DNA of 64,000 bases from Alphaproteobacteria bacterium (lineage in GTDB: Bacteria; Pseudomonadota; Alphaproteobacteria; Micropepsales; Micropepsaceae): positions 230,065 to 294,064 of the forward strand of contig JANXXU010000024.1 in NCBI GenBank assembly GCA_025350465.1, written 5' to 3'. Positions 1 to 8,395 of this stretch are shown here, in pieces. The translations under genes were made by a program, and so were the position numbers. Below the pieces are notes generated by a model. The model did no database searches, was not told where the DNA came from, and saw nothing but the letters and a program-made list of their open reading frames with translations. How positions within the stretch are numbered: position 1 is the first letter of the stretch; each line of letters opens with the position of its first letter.

Positions 1-894
1 ACGGTCGACGGCAAGCCGGGTCTCGGTGTGACCGCGAAGGACATCATCCTCGCGATCATCGGCAAGATCGGCACGGCCGGCGGTACCGGCTACGTCATCG
101 AGTATGCGGGCGAAGCGATCCGCGCGCTCTCCATGGAGGGCCGCATGACGGTCTGCAATATGTCGATCGAAGCCGGCGCGCGCGCAGGTCTCATCGCGCC
201 GGACGAGGCGACCCTCGCCTATGTGCGCGGCCGGCCGCATGCGCCCAAGGGCGCAGTGTGGGAAGGCGCAATTCATTTTTGGCGCACGCTCAGGTCCGAC
301 GAAGGCGCCCACTTCGACGTCGAAGTGAAGCTGGATGCGGCCGACATTCCCCCGCTCGTCACATGGGGCACGTCGCCCGAGACCGTCGTGCCGATCACGG
401 GACGTGTCCCCGATCCGGCGGCCGAGAGCGATGCAGGCCGGCGCGCCGCGATGGAGCGCATGCTCAACTACATGGGCCTGAAGCCCGGGACCGCGATGAA
501 GGACGTGAAGATCGATCGCGTCTTCATCGGCTCATGCACCAATGGGCGCATCGAAGATTTACGCGAGGCCGCAAAGGTTGCTAAAGGGCGCAAGGTCGCG
601 GGCCACGTCGGCGCTATGGTGGTGCCGGGCTCGGGCCTCGTGAAGGAGCAGGCCGAAGCCGAGGGCCTCGATCGCATCTTCGTTGCGGCGGGTTTCGAGT
701 GGCGTGAGCCGGGCTGCTCGATGTGCCTCGCGATGAACGCGGACAAGCTGCAGCCCCAAGAGCGCTGCGCCTCGACCTCGAACCGCAATTTCGAAGGCCG
801 CCAGGGCCGCGGCGGGCGCACGCATCTGATGAGCCCGGCGATGGCGGCAGCGGCTGCGATCAAGGGCACGCTGACCGACGTGCGGGAGATCTGA
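1..894 (+). CDS. leuC: 3-isopropylmalate dehydratase large subunit, 5' truncated by window edge
   Basis: Isomerises 2-isopropylmalate to 3-isopropylmalate in leucine synthesis, as the [4Fe-4S] subunit paired with LeuD. The frame is open from base 1 with no start codon, so the first ~170 residues of the usual ~470 lie outside the window; the 297 residues present are the C-terminal two thirds. Cluster-ligand motifs are visible: GSCTNG (Cys codon at 535) and GCSMC (Cys codons at 715 and 724). The ending, with [10 protein letters not shown] followed by the SPAMAAAAA region, is standard for LeuC. LeuD and leuB lie 2.5 kb downstream, separated by unrelated genes. Not a homoaconitase or aconitase A, judging by length and motif spacing. 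Confidence 0.96.
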   Translation, partial: TVDGKPGLGVTAKDIILAIIGKIGTAGGTGYVIEYAGEAIRALSMEGRMTVCNMSIEAGARAGLIAPDEATLAYVRGRPHAPKGAVWEGAIHFWRTLRSDEGAHFDVEVKLDAADIPPLVTWGTSPETVVPITGRVPDPAAESDAGRRAAMERMLNYMGLKPGTAMKDVKIDRVFIGSCTNGRIEDLREAAKVAKGRKVAGHVGAMVVPGSGLVKEQAEAEGLDRIFVAAGFEWREPGCSMCLAMNADKLQPQERCASTSNRNFEGRQGRGGRTHLMSPAMAAAAAIKGTLTDVREI

Positions 895-899
895 AGGCG

Positions 900-1133
900 A
901 TGGCGATCTTGCGTGACCCGCGCGTAAAGGACGTCCGCTTCGCCGGCGGCGGGCTCGAGGTCTTGCTGCGCGACGGACGCAAGATCAGCGTGCCGCTCTC
1001 CTGGTTTCCAAGGCTTCAGGCAGCTAATTTGAGCGATCAGGTTGTTTGGAAAATCAGCGACGACGGCCAGGGTGTTCATTGGCCCTCGATCGGCGAAGAA
1101 TTGCGCGTCGAAGATCTTCTGCGCGGCGACTGA
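900..1133 (+). CDS. DUF2442 family protein
   Basis: A 77-residue protein starting 5 bases after the leuC stop, so probably in the same transcript. It matches the DUF2442 pattern: a beta-strand-rich fold with a glycine-linked hairpin (GGGLEVLLRDGRKISVPLSW), a central FPRLQ and a C-terminal HWPSIGEELRVEDLL segment. In other genomes such proteins often accompany DUF4160 proteins in small toxin-antitoxin-like pairs, but no DUF4160 partner is present here. The ATG at 900 is preferred because longer readings of this frame run antisense-like through leuC. Function unknown. Confidence 0.8.
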   Translation: MAILRDPRVKDVRFAGGGLEVLLRDGRKISVPLSWFPRLQAANLSDQVVWKISDDGQGVHWPSIGEELRVEDLLRGD

Positions 1134-1155
1134 AACGGGCGAGGAGGAGAGCAGG

Positions 1156-2283
1156 ATGGGCGACGCGACTTCGGTGCAGGGTTTTGCGCGCGACCGCAAT
1201 GCGGGCGTGCGCGCAACCTTCGAGAGCAATTTGGCGAGCGGGGCGGATGTCGGGGCCTCGTTCTGCGCGACGATCAACGGCGAAACTGTGGTCGATCTGT
1301 GGGGCGGGTTTGCCGATGCGGCGCGGACGCGGCCGTGGGTGAAGGACACCATCGTCAACGTCTATTCGACGACCAAGACGATGACGGCGCTGACCGCGCT
1401 GCTCATAGCCGATCACGGCGAGCTCGACTTCGGTGCGCCGGTCGCGCGTTATTGGCCCGAATTCGCGGCCAACGGCAAAGCGCGCGTCAAGGTCAGCCAT
1501 GTGATGAGCCATGCCGCAGGTCTCTCCGGTTGGAAGGAAAAGGTCGGCAAGCACGATCTCTACGATTGGGAGAAAATGACCTCGCTGTTGGCGGCGCAGG
1601 CGCCCTATTGGGAGCCAGGCACCGCGTGTGGCTATCACGCGCTAACGCAAGGCTATCTGGTGGGCGAGATCGTGCGCCGCATCACGGGCCGTTCGCTCGG
1701 CACGGTGTTTCGCGAGGAGATCGCCAAGCCGCTCGGCGCGGATTTTCACATCGGGCTGCCGGCGTCGGAAGACGCGCGAGTCGGTGAACTCATTCCGCCG
1801 CCACCCGGACAGGAGATCGGCGCCGGCAACCAGAGCGAGCTGCAGGCCAACATGTCGAACAATCCCGGCGTCGATGTCGGCGAGACGCGCACGCGAGCAT
1901 GGCGCGGCGCCGAGATCCCGGCTGGCGGTGGCACCGGCAATGCGCGCTCGGTCGCGGAGATCCACGCGATCCTCGCCAATGGCGGCGTCGCCAAAGGCAA
2001 ACGATTTCTCTCGGAAGCAGGCTGCCGCAAGGCGCTCGAGCTGCAGATCGAGGGCCAAGATCTGATCTTGGGCCAGCCCGTGCGTTACGGCATGGGCTTC
2101 GGTCTGCCGGGTTCGATGCTGCCGTTGCCCAATGCCAACAGCATGTTTTGGGGCGGTTATGGCGGCTCGCTAGTTATCATCGACATGGACGCGCGCGCGA
2201 CCTACGCCTACGCGATGAACAAGATGGTGGGCACGACGAGCGGCGATGTGCGCGCCTTCAGCCTCGTCATGGCGATGGCATAG
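1156..2283 (+). CDS. Beta-lactamase-related serine hydrolase (class C / family VIII esterase fold)
   Basis: A 375-residue penicillin-binding-protein-fold hydrolase. The nucleophile motif SxxK is seen as YSTTKT (about residue 71), the second motif as YHALT (Tyr general base, in place of YxN) and the third region as WGGYGGS in place of KTG. This pattern fits EstB-like esterases and related hydrolases better than true beta-lactamases. No clear signal peptide, so probably cytoplasmic. A good ribosome site (GAGGAGGAG) lies just before the ATG at 1156; the longer in-frame start upstream overlaps DUF2442 and is less likely. Substrate unknown. Confidence 0.85.
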   Translation: MGDATSVQGFARDRNAGVRATFESNLASGADVGASFCATINGETVVDLWGGFADAARTRPWVKDTIVNVYSTTKTMTALTALLIADHGELDFGAPVARYWPEFAANGKARVKVSHVMSHAAGLSGWKEKVGKHDLYDWEKMTSLLAAQAPYWEPGTACGYHALTQGYLVGEIVRRITGRSLGTVFREEIAKPLGADFHIGLPASEDARVGELIPPPPGQEIGAGNQSELQANMSNNPGVDVGETRTRAWRGAEIPAGGGTGNARSVAEIHAILANGGVAKGKRFLSEAGCRKALELQIEGQDLILGQPVRYGMGFGLPGSMLPLPNANSMFWGGYGGSLVIIDMDARATYAYAMNKMVGTTSGDVRAFSLVMAMA

Positions 2284-2287
2284 GTCT

Positions 2288-2740
2288 GTGCGCGCGCTTA
2301 TCGCGGCGTCGCTTCTTGTGTTTGTCTTTACCGAGGCGGGGCAAGCGAGGTTTGCGCGTGTGCCGGCGGAACGGGTCAGAAGGCTCGCGCGATCGGCCGC
2401 TTGCATCTGCTTGCCTATCTGCGACAGACCGAGAAGCTGATGACTTACCGCAATCGCCCTGCAGAATTCGCGGAAGGCAAAATTGGCGATTGCGCCACTC
2501 TCGATCAGCAATCGGTCGGCGTGGGCGATTATGTTTTTCCGAAGGCAATGCCAGGCGATCTCTGCGAGGAGAGAACGCACGGGCACGGTCATCTGCGACA
2601 AGGGCGAGGTGAAGCCGCTGTCCGCCTACAAGATCGTCGCGCTCAGGAGCGCAGTGGCGACGACATGTGGATCGTGAAGGCCGGCGTGACCTTTGCCGAC
2701 GGCGAGGTTCGCCCAAGCTATGATTGGCGTGTTCGCACGC
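2288..2740 (+). pseudogene. Possible frameshifted remnant of a small secreted-protein gene
   Basis: No intact gene fills the 593 bases between the serine hydrolase and the VOC gene, but coding-like stretches alternate between two plus-strand frames. A GTG at 2288 opens a signal-peptide-like start (VRALIAASLLVFVFTEAGQA). The next frame continues with EKLMTYRNRPAEFAEGKIGD and VGVGDYVFPKAMPGDLCEE. The first frame resumes with GTVICDKGEVKPLSAYKIVA, and the second frame again with DDMWIVKAGVTFADGEVRP. Joined, they would read as one secreted polypeptide broken by about three frameshifts. Either a decayed gene or sequencing errors; family not recognised. Confidence 0.35.
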
Positions 2741-2876
2741 GCCGCTCATCAGGCCGGTGGTGGCGCCTGCGTCTTCTGCAACGGAGCGGCAGTAGCAACA
2801 GGTCTGTTCCCTATTTGTTCTTGACAGTCGACAACGATAGCGCGAGGTTCTGCGCCCTAAGAGAGGAGATGAGGCA

Positions 2877-3266
2877 ATGATCGGTTATGTGACGATTGGC
2901 GTGAATGATTTGGACAGTTCGGCTTCGTTCTACGACGAAGCGTTCGGGCCGCTGGGTTATGCGCGCACGTTCAAGGATGGCGGCTGGGCCGGCTATGGGC
3001 CGGGCGGCAAATCCGGCGACGATGTCTTCATGATCTATCTGGCGACGCCGCACGACAAGAATAAGGCGACCTTCGGCAACGGCTCGATGTTGGCATTCAA
3101 GGCCAAGGATCGGGCGGCGGTCGACGCGTTCCACAAAGTCGCGCTTAAGGCCGGCGGCAAGGACGAGGGCGCGCCGGGTGTGCGCGGCGAGAGCAAGCCG
3201 GAATGGTATGGCGCCTATGTGCGCGATCCGGTCGGCAACAAACTCTGCGCGTTTTTCAAGGGATGA
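2877..3266 (+). CDS. VOC (glyoxalase/bleomycin-resistance) family protein
   Basis: A 129-residue single-domain vicinal-oxygen-chelate protein. It opens with MIGYVTIGVNDLDSSASFYD, the typical first beta-strand and helix of the fold, and ends with YVRDPVGNKLCAFFKG, the usual last metal-ligand strand. The first-strand metal-ligand position is Thr/Gly-rich rather than the His of glyoxalase I, so it is probably one of the many uncharacterised small VOC enzymes. GAGGAGATGAGG precedes the ATG as ribosome site. Cytoplasmic. The true substrate cannot be read from sequence. Confidence 0.88.
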   Translation: MIGYVTIGVNDLDSSASFYDEAFGPLGYARTFKDGGWAGYGPGGKSGDDVFMIYLATPHDKNKATFGNGSMLAFKAKDRAAVDAFHKVALKAGGKDEGAPGVRGESKPEWYGAYVRDPVGNKLCAFFKG

Positions 3267-3289
3267 TGAACGCCCCCGAAGCGGGTGGC

Positions 3290-3328
3290 CCGCTGTTAAT
3301 TCATGTAATTTACAGCGAAATACAGCGG
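3290..3328. promoter_or_regulatory. Inverted repeat upstream of leuD
   Basis: CCGCTGT at 3290-3296 and its complement ACAGCGG at 3322-3328 flank an AT-rich 25-base centre in the 163-base gap between the VOC gene and leuD. It could be an operator or RNA hairpin for leuD; no poly-T tail follows. Role is inference only. Confidence 0.25.
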
Positions 3329-3429
3329 CGGCATGCCCCAGCGGTATAGGGTCCGCAGCTTTGTCTCGCGCCCGCGAGCCGACCATGATTTATTTGAATG
3401 TGACAGCGTAACTGGCGGTACGATCGACG

Positions 3430-4035
3430 ATGCAAAAATTCAAATCACTGACGGCCGTCGCGGCGCCGCTGCCGATGATCAATGTCGATACCGATATGAT
3501 CATCCCGAAGCAATTCCTGAAGACGATCGAGCGCACGGGGCTGGGTAAGCATCTCTTCGACGAGATGCGGTATGGGTTGGACGGCAAGGAATTGCTCGAA
3601 TTCGTGCTGAACAAGCCCGCCTATCGCAAGGCACAAATCTTGATCGCGGGCGAGAATTTCGGTTGTGGGTCGAGCCGCGAGCATGCGCCGTGGGCGCTGC
3701 TCGACTTCGGTATACGCTGCGTCGTGGCGCCGTCGTTCGCCGATATTTTCTACAACAATTGCTTCAAGAACGGCATTTTGCCGATCGTCTTGCCGCAGTC
3801 GGAGATCGACAAGCTGCTCGACGATGCGTCGCGCGGATCGAATGCGGTGATCAGCGTCGATCTCGAGAAGCAGGAAATTCGCGGGCCGGACGGCGGCTGC
3901 ATCAATTTCGACGTCGATGCGTTCCGCAAGCAGTGCCTCCTCAACGGCTGGGACGATATCGGCTTGACCTTGCGTCATAAGGATAAGATCGATCAGTTCG
4001 AAGAGCGCAGGCGCGCGTCGACGCCGTGGATGTAG
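3430..4035 (+). CDS. leuD: 3-isopropylmalate dehydratase small subunit
   Basis: Small subunit of isopropylmalate isomerase, forming the swivelling domain that completes the LeuC active site. At 201 residues it has normal proteobacterial length. Diagnostic segments: [15 protein letters not shown] near residue 18, [16 protein letters not shown] near residue 76 and [17 protein letters not shown] near residue 101. The ATG at 3430 gives the usual short N-terminus. The gene sits 52 bases before leuB and would share its transcript. Confidence 0.97.
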   Translation: MQKFKSLTAVAAPLPMINVDTDMIIPKQFLKTIERTGLGKHLFDEMRYGLDGKELLEFVLNKPAYRKAQILIAGENFGCGSSREHAPWALLDFGIRCVVAPSFADIFYNNCFKNGILPIVLPQSEIDKLLDDASRGSNAVISVDLEKQEIRGPDGGCINFDVDAFRKQCLLNGWDDIGLTLRHKDKIDQFEERRRASTPWM

Positions 4036-4087
4036 AAGAGGGGGCGTCATGGCCGGACCATGTTCCCGGCGGTGACGCGTGAGAGAG

Positions 4088-5194
4088 ATGGCGTTTCGAT
4101 TGTTGCTCCTTCCCGGTGACGGGATCGGCCCTGAGGTAATCGCCGAGGTCGAGCGCATCATCGCTTGGTTCAACGCCGAGGGTGCGCGCTTCGAGATCGA
4201 GCGTGACTTTGTCGGCGGTGCGGCGTTCGACGTCCATGGGACGCCGGTCACCGAAGCCGCCATGAAAAAAGCGCTCGAGGCGGATGCCGTGTTGTTCGGC
4301 GCGGTCGGCGGGCCGAAATGGGCGGGGGTGCCTTACGACATGCGGCCGGAAGCCGCGCTCTTGCGATTGCGCAAGGACCTCGGGCTCTTCGCGAATTTGC
4401 GTCCGGCAATCTGTTTCGACGCGTTGAAGGATTCATCCGCGCTCAAGCCTGAGGTCGTCTCAGGCCTCGACATCATGATCGTGCGCGAGCTGACCGGCGG
4501 CGTCTATTTCGGCGAGCCGCGCGGGATTACCACACTCGCCGACGGGGAGCGGCGCGCGGTGGATACGCAGGTCTATACGACCGGCGAAATCCGCCGCATC
4601 GCGCGCGTCGCGTTCGAGCTGGCGCGCAAGCGACGCAACAAGGTCGCCTCGGCCGAAAAGCACAACGTCATGCATTCCGGGCTTTTGTGGAAGGAAGAGG
4701 TTACCCACGTCCACGCGACCGAGTTCAAGGACGTGGAGTTGACGCACATCCTCGCCGACAATTGTGCGATGCAACTCGTGCGTAACCCGAAACAGTTCGA
4801 TGTCATCGTCACCGACAATCTCTTCGGCGATGTGCTGTCGGACGAGGCGGCGATGCTGACTGGCTCGATCGGCATGCTGCCGTCGGCATCGCTCGGCAAC
4901 CGGGACGCGAAGACGGGCAAGCAACGCGCGCTCTACGAGCCGATTCATGGTTCGGCACCGGATATCGCCGGCAAGGGTGTCGCAAATCCGCTTGCCGCGA
5001 TCCTCTCGTTCGCCATGTGCCTTCGCTATTCGTTTGCCATGGCGCAAGAAGCCGACCTCCTGGAGCGCGCCATCGCGCAAATCCTCGACGATGGTTACCG
5101 GACCCGCGATGTGATGCAGGCAGGCCGAAGTGAACTCGGCACGGCGGCGATGGGCGCCAAAGTGCTTGGCGCGCTTGACAAGCTTCACGCCTAA
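4088..5194 (+). CDS. leuB: 3-isopropylmalate dehydrogenase
   Basis: NAD-dependent oxidative decarboxylation of 3-isopropylmalate to 2-oxoisocaproate, the third step of leucine synthesis. At 368 residues it has the normal length. Starts with the typical [13 protein letters not shown] strand-loop; contains [13 protein letters not shown], the [11 protein letters not shown] substrate/NAD region and the signature [20 protein letters not shown] with [15 protein letters not shown]. The ATG at 4088 is chosen to match the family N-terminus; an in-frame GTG at 4079 would add three residues and cannot be excluded. Followed 70 bases later by asd. Confidence 0.97.
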   Translation: MAFRLLLLPGDGIGPEVIAEVERIIAWFNAEGARFEIERDFVGGAAFDVHGTPVTEAAMKKALEADAVLFGAVGGPKWAGVPYDMRPEAALLRLRKDLGLFANLRPAICFDALKDSSALKPEVVSGLDIMIVRELTGGVYFGEPRGITTLADGERRAVDTQVYTTGEIRRIARVAFELARKRRNKVASAEKHNVMHSGLLWKEEVTHVHATEFKDVELTHILADNCAMQLVRNPKQFDVIVTDNLFGDVLSDEAAMLTGSIGMLPSASLGNRDAKTGKQRALYEPIHGSAPDIAGKGVANPLAAILSFAMCLRYSFAMAQEADLLERAIAQILDDGYRTRDVMQAGRSELGTAAMGAKVLGALDKLHA

Positions 5195-5264
5195 CCGGAG
5201 AAATCGTCGGTCCCCTTTCTCTTGCGCGGGTCAAGGGGCGAGAGGCGGGGCCTAGGAGCTTTTA

Positions 5265-6287
5265 ATGTCGTGGAAAATTGCCGTCGTCGGCGCCACCGGT
5301 AATGTGGGCCGCGAGATGCTGAACATTCTGTCGGAACGCCAGTTTCCGGCGAGCGAAGTCGTCGCGCTCGCGTCGCGGCGGAGCGTCGGCCGCGACGCCG
5401 TCTACGGCGACAAGACGCTCAAGTGCAAAGATCTCGCCACCTATGATTTTCGCGGAACCGACATCGTGTTGATGTCGGCGGGCGCGACTGTTTCGGGCGA
5501 ATGGTCCCCGAAGATCGCGGCGCAAGGCGCGGTCGTCATCGACAACTCCTCGAAGTGGCGCATGGATCCCGACGTGCCGCTCGTCGTCCCGGAAGTGAAC
5601 CCCGGCGCGATCGCCAAGTTCGGCAAGAAGAACATCATCGCCAATCCCAATTGCTCGACGGCGCAAATGGTCGTCGCGCTCAAGCCTCTGCATGATGCGG
5701 CGAAGGTCAAGCGCGTCGTGGTCGCGACCTATCAGTCGGTCTCCGGCGCCGGCAAAGACGGCATGGATGAGCTCTTCACCCAAACGCGGGCGGTCTTCGT
5801 TACCGATCCGATGGTGACGAACAAATTCACCAAGCAGATCGCCTTCAACGTCATCCCGCATATCGACGACTTCATGGACGACGGCTCGACCAAGGAAGAA
5901 TGGAAGATGGGCGTCGAGACGCGCAAGATCCTCGACCCCGACATCAAGGTCGTGGCGACATGCGTGCGCGTGCCAGTGTTCGTCGGACATTCGGAAGCGC
6001 TGACGGTCGAATTCGAGCGGCCGATTTCGGAAGCACAGGCGCGCAATTTGTTGCGCGAGGCGCCTGGCTGCATGGTCGTCGATAAGCGCGAGGACGGGGG
6101 CTACGTCACGCCGGTCGAATGCGTCGGCGACTACGCGACCTTCATCAGCCGCATCCGCAAGGACCCGACAGTCGAGCACGGCCTCTCGATGTGGATCGTA
6201 TCGGACAATTTGCGCAAAGGTGCCGCGCTCAACGCCATCCAGATCGCGGAGATCTTGATCTCGCGGCACCTGAAGAAGGCGGCTTAG
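5265..6287 (+). CDS. asd: Aspartate-semialdehyde dehydrogenase
   Basis: NADPH-dependent reduction of beta-aspartyl phosphate to aspartate semialdehyde, the branch point to diaminopimelate/lysine, threonine and methionine. The 340 residues include the N-terminal dinucleotide loop VVGATGNVGREML, the catalytic cysteine in NPNCSTAQMV (about residue 130), YQSVSGAGKDGMDEL and the C-terminal substrate loop RVPVFVGHSEAL. AGGAGCT lies about 6 bases before the ATG at 5265. The leuCDB ... asd neighbourhood is common in Alphaproteobacteria. Confidence 0.97.
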   Translation: MSWKIAVVGATGNVGREMLNILSERQFPASEVVALASRRSVGRDAVYGDKTLKCKDLATYDFRGTDIVLMSAGATVSGEWSPKIAAQGAVVIDNSSKWRMDPDVPLVVPEVNPGAIAKFGKKNIIANPNCSTAQMVVALKPLHDAAKVKRVVVATYQSVSGAGKDGMDELFTQTRAVFVTDPMVTNKFTKQIAFNVIPHIDDFMDDGSTKEEWKMGVETRKILDPDIKVVATCVRVPVFVGHSEALTVEFERPISEAQARNLLREAPGCMVVDKREDGGYVTPVECVGDYATFISRIRKDPTVEHGLSMWIVSDNLRKGAALNAIQIAEILISRHLKKAA

Positions 6288-6291
6288 GGAC

Positions 6292-6771
6292 GTGGACCCC
6301 TCGAAGAAATATCCGAGGGGATTCGAGCGGCGAACGCGGGTGGCGTTCGACCGCCTGGAGGACGTGCCGAAATCGTCCGGCCTTTATGTCTGGAAATTCG
6401 ACGGCGTCGACGATCTCCAGCATTGGACCTATCACTATGTCGGCAAGGCGCAGGATCTGCACGCCGATCTCGCCGGCCAGCTCAGCGCGCATTCGCAAAA
6501 GAGTTCGCTCCGGCAAAAACTCGCGGCGCTGCTGCAATTGCCGGCCAAGCGCAGCCTGTTCGGCAAAGTGATGCTCAGCGCCGACCGCGAGGCTTGGCTG
6601 AGCGATTGGATCCGCGGGCACGGCTCGTGCTGGTATTTCGAAACGCGCTCGTTCAAGTCGCTTGAGCGCAGCTGGATCAAATCGCTGCAATCGCCGCTCA
6701 ATTGCGAGGCCGGCGCCGACCCCTTGGGTCTGCGCGCGCTGCATCAATCGCTGGGCCGCGCCCGGCGTTAG
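6292..6771 (+). CDS. Divergent GIY-YIG nuclease-like protein
   Basis: A 159-residue protein starting at a GTG four bases after the asd stop, so probably translated with it. It carries a recognisable but divergent GIY-YIG pattern: GLYVWKF at about residue 30, YHYVGKAQDL at about residue 48, a HSQKSSLRQKL helix in place of the usual R..H, and a C-terminal LERSWIKSLQSPLN, resembling the catalytic Glu helix followed by P.LN. The spacing is longer than in the small UvrC-like domains. Whether it keeps nuclease activity is uncertain. Convergent with the lipoprotein gene, overlapping by four bases. Confidence 0.6.
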   Translation: MDPSKKYPRGFERRTRVAFDRLEDVPKSSGLYVWKFDGVDDLQHWTYHYVGKAQDLHADLAGQLSAHSQKSSLRQKLAALLQLPAKRSLFGKVMLSADREAWLSDWIRGHGSCWYFETRSFKSLERSWIKSLQSPLNCEAGADPLGLRALHQSLGRARR

Positions 6772-7304
6772 TGCGGCTGCAGTTCCGGCCTGATCACGCG
6801 CGAACCGACTTGAGCTAAGACCTCACGAGCATCGAAGGCGCGAACGTCGCCATCGCTGCGCGGCCCTTTGATCAAGACGACCTCGGCCGAGGCAATGTAC
6901 GTCGTCACGGGCTCAACGTCGTAAGTTGGACCCCACGGATCGCGATACCAGCCCCAGCGCGGGAAGCCGTGATAAAAGAAGCCGCGCCCGCCATACATGT
7001 CGACCCAATAGCGATACGAGGTCTTGGCCTCCGTATCGCGGCCGACCATGATGAAATGATCGAAGCCGGCCTGCAGCGTCAGTTCAGCGGCGCGGTAGAG
7101 CAGATAGTCCTCCACCGTCTCGCGTCGTGTCTGTGCATTGCCGCGAAAAGTAATGCGATATCGGTTTTGATCGAGGCGATCTTCGGAATAGCCAAAGCCT
7201 TGCGGCGGCGCCGGCTGATAGGGCGTCGGGGCGACGCAGGCCGCTAATCCGCCGAACAGCATGGCAATTAAGGCCGACCGCGCCGACGATGGTTTGAAAA
7301 TCAT
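6768..7304 (-). CDS. CC0125/CC1285-type lipoprotein
   Basis: A 178-residue secreted lipoprotein. The start at 7304 follows a strong GGAGGGAGG ribosome site; a longer in-frame start exists but lacks one. A lipobox LAAC with Cys23 follows a hydrophobic stretch, so the mature protein should be membrane anchored. The region GYSEDRLDQNRYRITFRGN and ETVEDYLLYRAAELTLQAGF recalls the family named after Caulobacter CC0125/CC1285. The segment before the C-terminus is rich in Gly, Tyr and Trp. Function is unknown; family assignment is from memory of its signature. Confidence 0.75.
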   Translation of the reverse strand: MIFKPSSARSALIAMLFGGLAACVAPTPYQPAPPQGFGYSEDRLDQNRYRITFRGNAQTRRETVEDYLLYRAAELTLQAGFDHFIMVGRDTEAKTSYRYWVDMYGGRGFFYHGFPRWGWYRDPWGPTYDVEPVTTYIASAEVVLIKGPRSDGDVRAFDAREVLAQVGSRVIRPELQPH

Positions 7305-7374
7305 CGATGCCTCCCTCCAAGCGAGGGCGAAGTCTACCACGGCAGAGCCGGAACGTTGGGTGAAAGCAGAGCGT

Positions 7375-8223
7375 TCAGGGCGTGATCGAGAAGAGGGCCA
7401 AACGTTGCGATGGCTCGCGCAATTGATCCTGAGCGGAGATCAAAGCCAATTCGTTCGCGCCACACGCAACGCTGGCCTGGATCACCGCGTGGGTCGCCGA
7501 CGAAGCTGCGCCAAGGGCAATATCTGGCGGCAATCCGTCCAGGCGCGCGGCCAGATACAGCGCCGAAAGCAAGTCGCCGGTGCCGTTCGGAACACCGGCG
7601 AACTTGGGCGTCTTGGTTGCCGCCACTGCATCTCGCGTGACAATGAGCGTGCCGATGTCCGTCGCGCCAAAGGGAACCGAGGTTACGAGGACTTCGCGCC
7701 GCGCAAGCATGCGGGCCGCTGTTGCTGCCTGCGATGCGTCTTCAATCCGGCGTGCCGTCAGGCTTGCCAACTCAAAGCGGTTGGGAGCGAGGATGTCGGC
7801 AAGAGGGACGAGCTGTCGCGCTATCGCCTCGGCCACGCCGGGCCTGGCATAGGCGCCCCCATCGTCGCCGAAAACCGGGTCGCAGAGATATATCGCCTCC
7901 GGATTTATGCTTTTCACCTGAGCGACGGCTTCGGCGACGACATCGGCTTGATCCGCACAACCCAAATATCCGGACAAAACTGCCGCGCAGGTTTTAAGCC
8001 AACCGTTCTCGGCGAGGCCCGCCAGAAGGGTGCGCAAGCTTTGCGCCGAGGTAACTTCGCCGCGAAATTTTCCATGACCCGGATGGTTCGACAGCAGGAT
8101 CGTCGGCAACGCCCACACCTCAAAGCCCAGACGCTCGAGTGCGAAGCGCGCGGCACCGTTGCCGACGTGGCCGTAGACGACGTCGGATTGAATCGAGAGG
8201 ATGGCTCGGCGAGACTCAGGCAT
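7375..8223 (-). CDS. pdxY: Pyridoxal kinase
   Basis: ATP-dependent phosphorylation of pyridoxal in the PLP salvage pathway; cytoplasmic, ribokinase-like fold. The 282 residues show the N-terminal LSIQSDVVYGHVGNGAARF, the VLSGYLG turn, DPVFGDDGGAY (substrate/Mg region), the PNRFELASLT helix and the anionic-hole motif GTGD in FAGVPNGTGDLLSALYLA. The neighbouring CoA-lyase gene is divergent. A 9-bp inverted repeat lies just upstream of the start and could mask the weak ribosome site. PdxY and PdxK-type kinases are hard to tell apart by sequence alone. Confidence 0.92.
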   Translation of the reverse strand: MPESRRAILSIQSDVVYGHVGNGAARFALERLGFEVWALPTILLSNHPGHGKFRGEVTSAQSLRTLLAGLAENGWLKTCAAVLSGYLGCADQADVVAEAVAQVKSINPEAIYLCDPVFGDDGGAYARPGVAEAIARQLVPLADILAPNRFELASLTARRIEDASQAATAARMLARREVLVTSVPFGATDIGTLIVTRDAVAATKTPKFAGVPNGTGDLLSALYLAARLDGLPPDIALGAASSATHAVIQASVACGANELALISAQDQLREPSQRLALFSITP

Positions 8224-8231
8224 CGGCGCAG

Positions 8232-8257
8232 CGTCTCATCTTTTCGGCGATGAGACG
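8232..8257 (-). promoter_or_regulatory. Hairpin in the pdxY leader
   Basis: Perfect 9-bp inverted repeat CGTCTCATC (8232-8240) / GATGAGACG (8249-8257) with an 8-base loop, ending 8 bases before the pdxY start. In the mRNA it would place the only purine-rich stretch before the start inside a stem. Could also be an operator. Seen in sequence; role inferred. Confidence 0.4.
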
Positions 8258-8366
8258 ATACTCTAGCTCGGAGACCGGGCCTCAGTGCGCGTCATAAGTA
8301 TCGGCCTTTGGACGGAGGCCGGCCAATTCGACCTCGACACAGCGCCAAAAATTTTTCACAACCGTG

Positions 8367-8384
8367 ATCGCCCAGTTGGGCGAT
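8367..8384 (+). promoter_or_regulatory. Dyad immediately before CoA-lyase ribosome site
   Basis: ATCGCCCA (8367-8374), GT, TGGGCGAT (8377-8384): a perfect 8-bp dyad with a two-base centre, directly followed by GAGG and the ATG at 8396. The short centre fits a protein-binding operator better than an RNA hairpin. Confidence 0.4.
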
Positions 8385-8395
8385 GAGGACTAATC

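Noticed and set aside
468..1358. 296-residue minus-strand open frame across leuC, DUF2442 and the hydrolase start
   Set aside because: It is antisense to three well-supported genes, has no family match and its composition mirrors the GC-rich complement.
1156..2283. True class C beta-lactamase (resistance gene)
   Set aside because: Lacks a signal peptide, YxN and KTG; motifs fit family VIII esterase-like hydrolases instead.
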